37,270 nt of DNA, from positions 1 through 37,270 of the forward strand of contig CAYVMD010000019.1 in the NCBI GenBank assembly GCA_964452465.1. The letters are read 5' to 3'. This document shows, one piece after another, positions 23,981 to 32,397 of this stretch (its first letter is position 1; each line of letters begins with the position of its first letter). The position numbers and the translations under genes were made by a program. Under the pieces are notes generated by a model. That model was not told where the DNA came from, made no database searches, and saw only the letters and a list, made by a program, of their open reading frames with translations. The DNA is from CAYVMD01 sp964452465 (lineage in GTDB: Bacteria; Armatimonadota; JACIXR01).

Positions 23981-26075
23981 CTTGAGTTTCTTTGCCTTCT
24001 ATCACGATCTGGGATAGGTCACCAAATGTGAAGAACAATTGCCACACGAAATTTACCAGGGCAAGACGGTTCTGACGCAAATCACGATCCTCAGTCATTA
24101 CAAAGACCTTGTCGAAGAAATTATTTATACGCTCTTTAAGAGGGACAAGAGCACGGAACATAGCAATGTAATCCTTTTTTTCGCTCAATTCTTGCAACCT
24201 TTCCCTGCTTTTTCTCGCCTCCTCATAGAGAACAATTTCCTCCTCCACCTGCAAGAGATTCCTCCTTATGGAGGTCTCATCCGCTGGAGGGATACTCTCG
24301 CCCTTTCTCTCAGCAAAGCGAAGGATATTTATCAACCTAACCGCAGCCATGACCGTGGAGACAAAATCGGGGTGGTCCTTTAATTCTTGGAGGGCAAAAG
24401 CCTTCCGAAATAGTTGGGCAACATTCTGCACCTTCGTGCTAAGCAAGGCATTGACTATATCGTAGCGAATACCCTTATCCCGCAGGGTTATCGCTATCCT
24501 ACCCTCCAGGAATTCCATCAACTCTTCCTTCCCTTTTACTTTTATACCTAATTCCTTGAGATAAGCCTCCTCCATCAATGTCAGGAGTTCGGAAAGGTCA
24601 AGGGCATCCTCCTCCGCCAAAAGATCTACAACGGTCTGCCCTGCCCTTCTTAAGGCAAAGGGATCGGAGGAGCCGCTTGGCTGGAGCCCCAAGTGGAAGG
24701 CTCCCACCAATGTATCCAATTTGTCAACCAGGGACAGCAACCTACCTATGGGCGTTTTGGGAGCATCGGGCACGGATGATGTATAAAGATAAGACTCATA
24801 GATCGCCTCTGCAACCTCGAGGGGTTCTCCTTGCATCTTTGCGTATTCCCTGCCCACTATCCCCTGGAGATCGGGGAATTCCCTCACCATGTTCGTTGTC
24901 AAGTCCGCGCGACATAACTGTCCTGCCCTTACCACTTTCTCTTCGTCGAGATTTAGTTTGGGAGCGAGATTCGAAACAACGGTGAGAAGCCTTCTTACCT
25001 TATTTCCTATCGTTCCCAACCCCTGTAGGAAGACTATCCCCTCCAGGAGCTTTGTCTTCTCCTCCAAGGGAGATTTCAAGTCCTCCTGGAAGAAGAAAAA
25101 GGCGTCCGCAAGGCGGGCTTTCAACACCCCCTCATAACCCTTAACCACCTTCTCCATGCCTGCCTCTCCGTTATCCCTAACCCCTACGAAATAGGGGAGG
25201 AGCGAACCATCCCCGGAGAGGATGGGAAAGAGATATAAGTTTTTCTGCATCACTATAGCAACTATCTCTTTGGGAAGCGTGAGAAATTGCTCCTCTATCC
25301 TCCCCAAGAAGGGAGTGGGTCTCTCGTTCAAGAAAACGACTTCCTCCACGAGTTGGGGAGTGTAATGCAATTTCCCACCCACGCTTTTCGCCAATTCTTC
25401 CGCCTTCTCCATTATGAGCCTTTCCCTTTCCTCGGGCTGAAGGACAATTCCGCTTTCCCTCATCACTTGCAGGTAATGTTCAACATCCCGAATCTCTACC
25501 TCTTTATCCTGAAATCTCTTAATGTAAGACACCCTTCCCGTTTTCAATCCCCCTATATTCGCTTCAACCACCTTATCATCCAAGAGGGCAAGCATCCACC
25601 TAACGGGACGAACGAACCTTAGGGAGGAATTATCCCAGCGCATGCTTTTGGGAAGGGATAGGGAGGAGAAGAGGCTGGGGAGGATTTGAGCGAGGATCCT
25701 TTCCGTTGGCTGACCTTCTTCCCTTTTCAAGGCGTAGACATATTTTCCTTGTTTATCCTCCTTTACGATGAGTTGCTCCACACTCACATTTTGAGCCTTA
25801 GCGAAGCCAAACGCGGCGGGCGTTGGTTGCCCCTTTTCATCGAAGGCAACATTGTAGGGAGGACCCTTGACCTCTATCTCCCTCGCCTGTTGGGAAGCAG
25901 GCAGCCCTTCTACCAGGAGGACAAGCCTGCGAGGCGTCCCATAAGTGATGATTTGGGAAAAAGAAAGGAGAAACTCCCCGAGGAGTTCCTCCGTATTATA
26001 CTTCAATTCCCTCATAGCGGAGGGGATGAAATGAGGAGGGAGTTCTTCGCAACCTATTTCCCAGAGGAAGCGCAT
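23970..26075 (-). CDS. glyS: Glycyl-tRNA synthetase beta subunit
   Basis: A 701-residue subunit of the alpha2beta2 glycyl-tRNA synthetase, which recognises tRNA-Gly. It starts MRFLWEIGCEELPPHFIPSAMREL, contains SLPKSMRWDNSSLRFVRPVRWMLALL near 140-165, an HD-type domain and a C-terminal anticodon-binding helical region (FFDKVFVMTEDRDLRQNRLALV). Length is typical. It overlaps glyQ by 22 bp, so both subunits are made from one message. Confidence 0.97.
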   Translation of the reverse strand: MRFLWEIGCEELPPHFIPSAMRELKYNTEELLGEFLLSFSQIITYGTPRRLVLLVEGLPASQQAREIEVKGPPYNVAFDEKGQPTPAAFGFAKAQNVSVEQLIVKEDKQGKYVYALKREEGQPTERILAQILPSLFSSLSLPKSMRWDNSSLRFVRPVRWMLALLDDKVVEANIGGLKTGRVSYIKRFQDKEVEIRDVEHYLQVMRESGIVLQPEERERLIMEKAEELAKSVGGKLHYTPQLVEEVVFLNERPTPFLGRIEEQFLTLPKEIVAIVMQKNLYLFPILSGDGSLLPYFVGVRDNGEAGMEKVVKGYEGVLKARLADAFFFFQEDLKSPLEEKTKLLEGIVFLQGLGTIGNKVRRLLTVVSNLAPKLNLDEEKVVRAGQLCRADLTTNMVREFPDLQGIVGREYAKMQGEPLEVAEAIYESYLYTSSVPDAPKTPIGRLLSLVDKLDTLVGAFHLGLQPSGSSDPFALRRAGQTVVDLLAEEDALDLSELLTLMEEAYLKELGIKVKGKEELMEFLEGRIAITLRDKGIRYDIVNALLSTKVQNVAQLFRKAFALQELKDHPDFVSTVMAAVRLINILRFAERKGESIPPADETSIRRNLLQVEEEIVLYEEARKSRERLQELSEKKDYIAMFRALVPLKERINNFFDKVFVMTEDRDLRQNRLALVNFVWQLFFTFGDLSQIVIEGKETQDAP

Positions 26076-26926
26076 TTTTCCTCCTTCTTATTACGTTTTA
26101 AATAGAGATTAGCGCAGCGATTGGCTATAGCCCGCACTCTATCTATGAAGGAGGTCCGCTCCGCAACGCTCAATGCCCCCCGAGCATCGAGGAGATTGAA
26201 GATATGGGAGCATTTCAAAGCGAGGTCGTAAGCGGGAAAGACCAGGTTGTTATCGAGGAGAGACACGGCCTCCTTCTCAAATATATCGAACAAAGTGAAT
26301 AGAGCAGAAACATTTGCGAGTTGGAAATTGTAGGCACAATGCTCCACCTCCATCTCCCTGTGCAGCTCTCCATAGGTGATACTATTCCCCCAATTTATCT
26401 CCATCAGGGAATTTACATTTTGGAGGAACATGGCTAACCTTTCCGGACCATAGGTTATTTCCACGGAAATGGTAGAGAGGGGAACTCCCCCCATCTGTTG
26501 GAAGTAGGTGAATTGGGTGATCTCTAAACCATCAAGCCACACCTCCCAACCCACACCGGAAGCCCCCAGGGTGGGAGATTCCCAATCGTCCTCTATAAAG
26601 CGGATTTCGTGAAGGTGGAGGGGTATGCCAAGGAACTTCAAACTATCGAGATATATGTTTTGGATGTTTGGAGGAGCGGGTTTGATGATCACCTGATATT
26701 GATAGTAACGCTGGAGGCGATTGGGGTTTTGGGCAAAGCGTCCGTCCTGGGGACGGCGCGAGGGTTGAACATAGGCAACTCTGGTGGGCTCATCGCCGAG
26801 GACACCGAAGAATGTAGCAGGATGCATGGTGCCCGCTCCCACTTCTACATCGTAAGGTTGGAGGATTAGGCACCCTTGAGATATCCAGAACTCGTCTAAT
26901 TTCTTGAACATTTCTTGGAAATCCAT
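26054..26926 (-). CDS. glyQ: Glycyl-tRNA synthetase alpha subunit
   Basis: A 290-residue catalytic subunit that activates glycine. The N-terminal MDFQEMFKKLDEFWISQGCLILQPYDVEVGAGTMHP and the class II core (PSRRPQDGRFAQNPNRLQRYYQYQVI, then ASGVGWEVWLDGLEITQFTYFQQMGG) are diagnostic. The two-subunit form occurs in many bacteria; others use a single-chain GlyRS. A good promoter lies directly upstream, giving a leader of about 13 bases. Confidence 0.97.
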   Translation of the reverse strand: MDFQEMFKKLDEFWISQGCLILQPYDVEVGAGTMHPATFFGVLGDEPTRVAYVQPSRRPQDGRFAQNPNRLQRYYQYQVIIKPAPPNIQNIYLDSLKFLGIPLHLHEIRFIEDDWESPTLGASGVGWEVWLDGLEITQFTYFQQMGGVPLSTISVEITYGPERLAMFLQNVNSLMEINWGNSITYGELHREMEVEHCAYNFQLANVSALFTLFDIFEKEAVSLLDNNLVFPAYDLALKCSHIFNLLDARGALSVAERTSFIDRVRAIANRCANLYLKRNKKEEKCASSGK

Positions 26927-26945
26927 TCTTCAACACCGTCCTTTT

Positions 26946-26974
26946 ATTATAACTTTCCCGCTTCAAGAGTTCAA
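26946..26974 (-). promoter_or_regulatory. Promoter of glyQ-glyS-dgt
   Basis: On the minus strand, TTGAAC (26974-26969) is followed by a 17-bp spacer and a perfect TATAAT (26951-26946). The transcription start is expected near 26939, with glyQ at 26926. No T-box-like leader fits in this short distance. Confidence 0.75.
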
Positions 26975-27023
26975 ACCCTTCCTCTTGTAACAAATAAATG
27001 CCTTCTTGGTCATATAGGGTAGA

Positions 27024-27031
27024 AAGGAGGT
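27024..27031 (+). promoter_or_regulatory. Ribosome binding site deciding the anti-sigma-like gene start
   Basis: AAGGAGGT at 27024-27031 lies only two bases from an ATG at 27033 but about eight from the in-frame ATG at 27039, so the second ATG is favoured. Confidence 0.7.
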
Positions 27032-27038
27032 TATGCAA

Positions 27039-28079
27039 ATGGCAAGACGAGTAAATTGTGCGGAAGTATTACCTCTCCTCTCTCCTTACCTCGACGGTGA
27101 GGTTTCCAAAGGGGAGAGGACTTTGGTGGAGTTGCACCTGAAGGAATGTCCTGCCTGCCGAGAAAAGCTGGCATGGCTCAGCAAGGTGCAGGAAACCACT
27201 CATAAGTTGGAGGCAGTGGAGCCTCCCGTTTCCCTTCGCCAAATGATAATGGCGAAGGTCGAGCAAGCGAGGAAGTGTGAAGAGGTACAAGGTTTGGTGC
27301 CCGTCTACCTTGACGGGGAAGCAACCCCCGAGGAGGCACAGAAGGTGGCGGAGCACCTCGAGGTTTGCAGGGAATGCAGGGAGGATTTGGAAAAGGAGAG
27401 AACCCTTCAAGAGATCCTTCGTTCTCTGCCCGAGGTTAAAGAGCCTGCCTACTTGAGGGCAAGGATATATGCCTCCATAAGGAGGACCTCCCTTGTGCAG
27501 AGGGCGTTCAAATGGGGGTTTGCTACCTTCGCAGCTGCTGCCGCTTCCCTGCTCTTCGTCCTTCTTCCCGCCCGCCACGAAGTAGCACCTACCCCCCAAA
27601 CCCCTGTTATAGCGCAAAGCCAGCCCACTTCCATTCCCTCCTTACCCGTAATGGCTCCCAGCAGGGAGAGCACGAAGATAGCCTTGAAGCCCTCTTCTAC
27701 GACGAGATTGCAAGAGGTTGTTAGAAGAAGCCATGGGAAAGCTATTGTAGCTCACCCGCAGGACAAGGTCACCTTGGGAGAAAGCGGAATGACCACAGCT
27801 TCCACCGTTCCTGCGAACGGAAAGGGAATGGAAGAAGTCGTCGCTCTTCCTAAAGAGGAACCGGTTATGATAGCGGAGCCTCAAAAGCCCGAGGTTCCCA
27901 AAGAGATCGTAGAGACAACGCCCGCCACGGTTCCTCCCGAGATAAAGGTAGCAGAAAAACCCGCTCTTTCCGAACTATTGAAGGATGTGACTCGTTCCCT
28001 TCCCAAACCTTCTCTTTCCTCTAGTAGGGAACGCTTGAACAAAACCCTCTTCGTAGGAGTGGCAAAGGTAGAGTTCTGA
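27039..28079 (+). CDS. Membrane-anchored anti-sigma-like protein with two zf-HC2 domains
   Basis: A 346-residue predicted single-pass membrane protein (numbering from the ATG at 27039). Two tandem zf-HC2 zinc domains occupy the N-terminal cytosolic part. The first has C7 with H33-x3-C37-x2-C40 and the second C80 with H106-x3-C110-x2-C113, both with an intact His-x3-Cys-x2-Cys motif. One membrane helix lies at about 159-178. The rest (about 180-346) is a Pro/Thr/Lys-rich, low-complexity outer region with no recognised domain. Such proteins usually bind and hold an ECF sigma factor. None is encoded next to it here, which is odd. It stands 36 bp before the barrel gene and is probably co-transcribed. 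Confidence 0.75.
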   Translation: MARRVNCAEVLPLLSPYLDGEVSKGERTLVELHLKECPACREKLAWLSKVQETTHKLEAVEPPVSLRQMIMAKVEQARKCEEVQGLVPVYLDGEATPEEAQKVAEHLEVCRECREDLEKERTLQEILRSLPEVKEPAYLRARIYASIRRTSLVQRAFKWGFATFAAAAASLLFVLLPARHEVAPTPQTPVIAQSQPTSIPSLPVMAPSRESTKIALKPSSTTRLQEVVRRSHGKAIVAHPQDKVTLGESGMTTASTVPANGKGMEEVVALPKEEPVMIAEPQKPEVPKEIVETTPATVPPEIKVAEKPALSELLKDVTRSLPKPSLSSSRERLNKTLFVGVAKVEF

Positions 28080-28115
28080 GAAAATGAGGAAAGCCCATTA
28101 CGGGGGTGAGATAAC

Positions 28116-31100
28116 ATGAAAAAGTTCCTCATCCTCTTATTAATAATAGGCATAACCTCCTTAATCTTCCCTTTGGAGTTGAACCTCCAGCAAGAGGCAC
28201 CCCTTCCTAATGCTCAAGGTGCTTTATTTGCCAGCGACATGATAAAGGGAGGAAAGGGATTCGTTTATCTCAGCCATAGGGGGATAATCCCGGGAAGCGA
28301 GAAAGTTATCGCCAGTGGACGCCTCCTGCGCAGGGATGTCGATTACATGATGGATTACACCAATGGGATGCTTCTCCTCCCCTCCGATATCGGTTATGGA
28401 ACGATCCTCGTTTCCTACCTTTACGACCCCAACCAGCAAGGTGCCCCCAACGCTGGCATGCCGTTCCTTCTTTCCCTTAAGGAGGGAGGCTCCACCTCCC
28501 TTTCCCTTCTCTCTTACTTCCGCCCCACACGGGGGTTGCAAGGGGAAGAGGAAAAGGATAGCTGGCTTTTGGGCACCGACATAACCTCCAAATTAGGGCG
28601 AAACAGCAGTTGGAGAAGCCTCCTCTTGGTCAGTCGCTCCGCGCCCTCCGCTCGCCTCGTTGCCGATAACACCAAGCGAGGGTTTGTCCCTCCTTCCCCT
28701 CAGAAAGGTAAAGCTTTTCTGCATTGGGGAGAATTCAAATTAGGGGCAGGCAAACTTTCCCTTTTCCTCCAGGAGGCGGATAAGGACTTCGCTATTCCCC
28801 AAGGGATGACCAACAATCCTAACAATGTAGACCTTTCCTCCCTGGTGGGAGGGACTCGTAAGGTAGGTGTCGGCTATCAAGATCAAAGGATGAACATCGC
28901 TTACTCCCGCCAAAGCGTTGATTCCCAAATAAGGGGGAATCAACCGGTAGCGAAGGAGAAGGGTATAACCAAGCAGTTCCTCACCGGGCAATTCAAGATA
29001 AGCGAGAGCCTCACCCTCAATGCTCTTTATAAGAACGCCACCGATGGCAAGGGCTATGGTGAGTTGAAGCAAATAGAATTAAGAAGCGGGGAGGAATGGC
29101 TGAGGTTGTCCCGCCAGAATATCTCCCCCTCCTTCGTTAGGGGTGGAGATCTCCTGGAACAGGAAGCGGGGATATGGGCAAAGGAGGTAGGGGTAAGAAG
29201 GGATCTTCTGGATCTCTCCAAGAAACTATCGCCCAATCTCTCCCTTAACCTCTCCCAATTGAGGATAAAGGACGAGAAGGGAACAATAGAGCGAGGTAGT
29301 TGGTCCCTCAAAGGCAAGACCTTCTCCCTTTCCTTCAAGGAACAGCAAGTAGGGAGCGAATTCGTTCGCTTTGGCAACTTAACGGAAGGCGATGCAGGAC
29401 AACTCGCTAAGGAAAAAGGGTTGACGAGGAAAGCTTTAGAAGGCGCCCTCAATCTTTCTCCTCGTCTTCAAACATCCTTCGCTTTGAAGGGAATGAAGGA
29501 TGCCCAGGGTGAATGGAAGGGCAAGGATATAATTTTGAAGGGCGATAGATGGCAGATCTCCTTGATGGAGAGCAGATTCTCCGAGGGCTTCAGGCGCTTC
29601 GGTGATCTGACGGAGGAGGAAAAGAAGCGATTCGCCAATGAGTGGGGGATCTCCAAATCCCTGATAAGGGGCGATTTTTCCCTGGCAAGCCTCTCCCCCG
29701 ATCTATCCCTATCGCTCACCAGCAGAAATATAAAGGATAAAAACGGAGGAATAGAGGGAAGGACCTTTGAGCTAAAAGCCAAGGACCAGCCCATTTTCCG
29801 CTTCTCGGAGCAAAGGATAGATCCCACCTTCACCAGGTTCTCCGATTTGGGGGAGGGAGACAAGGATAACCTCCTGCGAGAAAGGGCGACCAAGAAGAAC
29901 GATCTCTTCCTCGCCCTGCCCCTTCTCAACAACAAGGACAACAACCTCCTCTTCTCCACCTCCATCACCAAGATAGCCAGCCTCAATACCCAATTGAGCG
30001 ATGCAATGTGGGGACGCTCCACTTTGAATTCTCAAACCAACCTCGTTTGGACTGGCAAATCCAACGCTAAGGCTATCCTCACCTGGAATGCCTTCAGACA
30101 AGATGGGGATATCCAACGGAAGAACGACATCTACAACTTGATATTGGAGAAAGCCTCCCCCAATCTCCAATTCAAGCTCCAGCAGATGGTTGGCAACCGC
30201 CAAGAGGGGGAAAAGAACTTCAACTCCTCCACCACCATCTTGAATCTGGCTCATTCCCTAAGCAAAAATACTCGTTACACCCTTGACCTTGTCCACAAGA
30301 AATTGGAGAATTCTGAACACGAGGACGAGGGAGTTTTAAGGCTTTCTTCGCCTTTCTTTAAAGGTTATTCCACCTCTTTAGAGATATCCTTTAAAGAAAG
30401 CGCGAATTTCGATATGAGGCGGATCGCCTTTCTCCAACCCCTTAGCGAGAAATCCCGTTTGAGGGGAGAAGTTGCCCAATTCGAACAGAACAAGACGGAC
30501 GGAAAGAAGCAGGAGATCTCCTTCGAAAGAGACTTGGTCAAAGGATTGACCACCGCGGTAGCCTACGGCTACAACTCCATGGGCAACCATTCCTCTTCCT
30601 ATCGCCTGTTGAAGTTAGGTTATCAACCCCAAGGCAACCCCTTAAAGGTAGATGTCTCCTACAAGAACAGGAGTGGACAAAACGATGTAACCACTCGGAG
30701 CATCAACTTCTCCTATCCTGTAGCGGGTAGGCAGTTATCCCTTTCCATAGTGAGGAACCCAGAGAACAACGAGGGGAAGGTAGTCCCTGCTAAGCAAGTC
30801 AAGTTGCAATTCGTTGGCTCTCCCAAGTTCTCGGGAGAGTATATGCTGGATACTAACTACACGAACGGCAAGCTCCAGAAGAGCTACTCTATCCTTTATA
30901 ACCCTTCCCAGAAGACCATGTTCAAGCTCTCCTTGCTCGATAACGCTCCCGATGTCAACCAGAAGTTGACCAGGAAATTGACCTGGGAGCTCGCCTTACC
31001 CATAAATCAGAAACTTTCCCTCAAAGGCTCCCACTCCTATGATTTCATAGAGAGGGAGAACAAAGGAACTACCAAGACCTTGTTAGGCATATCCGGCAAG

Positions 31101-31307
31101 TTGTCCGCTTTCGAGGATTTCGGCACCTCTGTTTCCTTCGACTATACTAACATCGCTGGAAACAAAATAGGAGGTGTCACCTATTCCGTTTCCTACTCCC
31201 GCAATTTGGGCGCGAATAACTCCCTTGGAGTTTCCGGTTACTACCGGAATTCCTTCAACGAGAAGGACGATTTCGGCTTGAGGCTTGACTTGTCCCGCGC
31301 TTTCTAA
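28116..31307 (+). CDS. Predicted outer-membrane beta-barrel protein with five internal repeats
   Basis: A 1063-residue exported protein of unknown function. A signal peptide (1-20) is followed by an N-terminal segment (about 45-105) with GFVYLSHRGIIPGSEKVIASGRLLRRDVDYMMDYTNG. This pattern occurs near the start of large surface proteins such as the SprA group. Five ~75-residue repeats cover about 257-600, each with an F(V/R/T)RF(G/N/S)(D/N)L-type signature. The C-terminal ~450 residues alternate polar and hydrophobic positions in long Ser/Lys-rich strands and end FGLRLDLSRAF, with the terminal Phe typical of BAM-inserted barrels. It follows the double zf-HC2 gene and precedes the FAD genes by 13 bp. 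The barrel call is from pattern only. Confidence 0.65.
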   Translation: MKKFLILLLIIGITSLIFPLELNLQQEAPLPNAQGALFASDMIKGGKGFVYLSHRGIIPGSEKVIASGRLLRRDVDYMMDYTNGMLLLPSDIGYGTILVSYLYDPNQQGAPNAGMPFLLSLKEGGSTSLSLLSYFRPTRGLQGEEEKDSWLLGTDITSKLGRNSSWRSLLLVSRSAPSARLVADNTKRGFVPPSPQKGKAFLHWGEFKLGAGKLSLFLQEADKDFAIPQGMTNNPNNVDLSSLVGGTRKVGVGYQDQRMNIAYSRQSVDSQIRGNQPVAKEKGITKQFLTGQFKISESLTLNALYKNATDGKGYGELKQIELRSGEEWLRLSRQNISPSFVRGGDLLEQEAGIWAKEVGVRRDLLDLSKKLSPNLSLNLSQLRIKDEKGTIERGSWSLKGKTFSLSFKEQQVGSEFVRFGNLTEGDAGQLAKEKGLTRKALEGALNLSPRLQTSFALKGMKDAQGEWKGKDIILKGDRWQISLMESRFSEGFRRFGDLTEEEKKRFANEWGISKSLIRGDFSLASLSPDLSLSLTSRNIKDKNGGIEGRTFELKAKDQPIFRFSEQRIDPTFTRFSDLGEGDKDNLLRERATKKNDLFLALPLLNNKDNNLLFSTSITKIASLNTQLSDAMWGRSTLNSQTNLVWTGKSNAKAILTWNAFRQDGDIQRKNDIYNLILEKASPNLQFKLQQMVGNRQEGEKNFNSSTTILNLAHSLSKNTRYTLDLVHKKLENSEHEDEGVLRLSSPFFKGYSTSLEISFKESANFDMRRIAFLQPLSEKSRLRGEVAQFEQNKTDGKKQEISFERDLVKGLTTAVAYGYNSMGNHSSSYRLLKLGYQPQGNPLKVDVSYKNRSGQNDVTTRSINFSYPVAGRQLSLSIVRNPENNEGKVVPAKQVKLQFVGSPKFSGEYMLDTNYTNGKLQKSYSILYNPSQKTMFKLSLLDNAPDVNQKLTRKLTWELALPINQKLSLKGSHSYDFIERENKGTTKTLLGISGKLSAFEDFGTSVSFDYTNIAGNKIGGVTYSVSYSRNLGANNSLGVSGYYRNSFNEKDDFGLRLDLSRAF
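28884..29915 (+). repeat. Five ~75-residue tandem protein repeats within the barrel-type gene
   Basis: Repeat units begin near residues 257, 328, 403, 479 and 559 of the 1063-residue protein. Units 2 to 5 align clearly, with anchors VRGGDL, VRFGNL, RRFGDL and TRFSDL and with AKEVGV, AKEKGL, ANEWGI and RERATK. The first unit is more divergent (AKEKGI is kept). DNA identity is low, so the duplication is old. Confidence 0.7.
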
Positions 31308-31320
31308 ATAAACTTTTATT

Positions 31321-32397
31321 GTGAGGATCTACTTCCCCTTTTTATTAACAGCCATTGCTATCCCTTCTTGTCTTCTCCAAGCGGAGGAAACAAGGATTAC
31401 ATTCTCCCAAAAGTTTGCGGTGTTGAAGAAAGTGGATGTTTTGATCATCGGGGGGACGCTTTCGGGAGTAAGAACAGGTCTCAAAATAAAGGAAAAGGGG
31501 GGAGAAGTGCTATTGGTGGAACCCGCTGGCTTTTTAGGGGGAGGGATAACCTCCTCCCTGGAGAACATCCTTTATGATATCCCCGAAGGGGACGACCTCG
31601 TTTCCCACCTTCAAGCGAGGGGAATATTAGAAGAAGAAGTTGCGGAGCCCGAAGGGTTGAAAATAGCACTGGATGAGATATGCAAGGAGAAGGGTCTGCC
31701 AGTTCTGTTTTGGTGTAGCGCGGTGGATATGATCGTAGAAGGGAACAAGACGAAAGCAGTGGTTTTCGCCAGTAAGGGAGGTCTATTCGCTGTGGAGTGT
31801 AAAGTTTTAATAGATGCTACTCCCTTTGCTCGGGCTACCTCTCCTTTCCTTCTGGGCAAGGCTTCCTTCCCTTCGGTGAAAAGCATAGGCTTCGTATCCT
31901 TGGAGGTCCCCGAGGTCATCCCACCTTGGTGCTTTCTTATTTGGCGAAACTCCCCTTGGGGAGAAGAAAAATGGGGGCGCCTCCTAAGGGTAGAGGAAGG
32001 AAGCCTATCACCGGAGGAGGTGTCCGATAGAGAGGGCAAGATGATCCAGGAAATCGTAGAGACCTTTCACCCCTCCGCTCTTGGGCCCTTCCTAAATTCC
32101 ATACCCCTTCGCGTTCCCCCTACCCTTCGTGTAGCCTACCTCTCAGAAACACGGGAAGGGGCGGGGGGAGGCAGAGTTTTTATGGTTGATTCCAAAAAGA
32201 AGATAAAATCCTGGGAGAGCAAAACGGTAAGGGCGCGGAAAGAGCTTTTCATATCGCGCCAAGTGGATAACCTACTCTTCACCTTTGGTGATAGGTTACC
32301 TCTGCAACCGGGCATAGCCTGGTTAGAAAGCACGAGGTTTGCCCTGGAAGCGGGGGACATAGTAGGGGATTTGGCGTGGGAGCGCTTGGAAAAATGA
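31321..32397 (+). CDS. Exported FAD-dependent oxidoreductase paralogue, degenerate nucleotide site
   Basis: A 358-residue protein beginning at GTG 31321 with a signal peptide (hydrophobic core FPFLLTAIAIPSCL). It resembles FAD_oxidored-type flavoproteins, with a Rossmann start DVLIIGGTLSGVRTG where the normal GGGPAG is replaced by GGTLSG, then VLLVEPAGFLGGGITS. The C-terminal FTFGDRLPLQPGIAWLESTRFALEAGDIVG corresponds to the GRCIS...QPTSMAIGFAAG region of the next gene. There is no clear ribosome site. It is about 70 residues shorter than its neighbour. It may bind FAD poorly or act as a partner; whether it is active is unknown. Confidence 0.62.
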   Translation: MRIYFPFLLTAIAIPSCLLQAEETRITFSQKFAVLKKVDVLIIGGTLSGVRTGLKIKEKGGEVLLVEPAGFLGGGITSSLENILYDIPEGDDLVSHLQARGILEEEVAEPEGLKIALDEICKEKGLPVLFWCSAVDMIVEGNKTKAVVFASKGGLFAVECKVLIDATPFARATSPFLLGKASFPSVKSIGFVSLEVPEVIPPWCFLIWRNSPWGEEKWGRLLRVEEGSLSPEEVSDREGKMIQEIVETFHPSALGPFLNSIPLRVPPTLRVAYLSETREGAGGGRVFMVDSKKKIKSWESKTVRARKELFISRQVDNLLFTFGDRLPLQPGIAWLESTRFALEAGDIVGDLAWERLEK

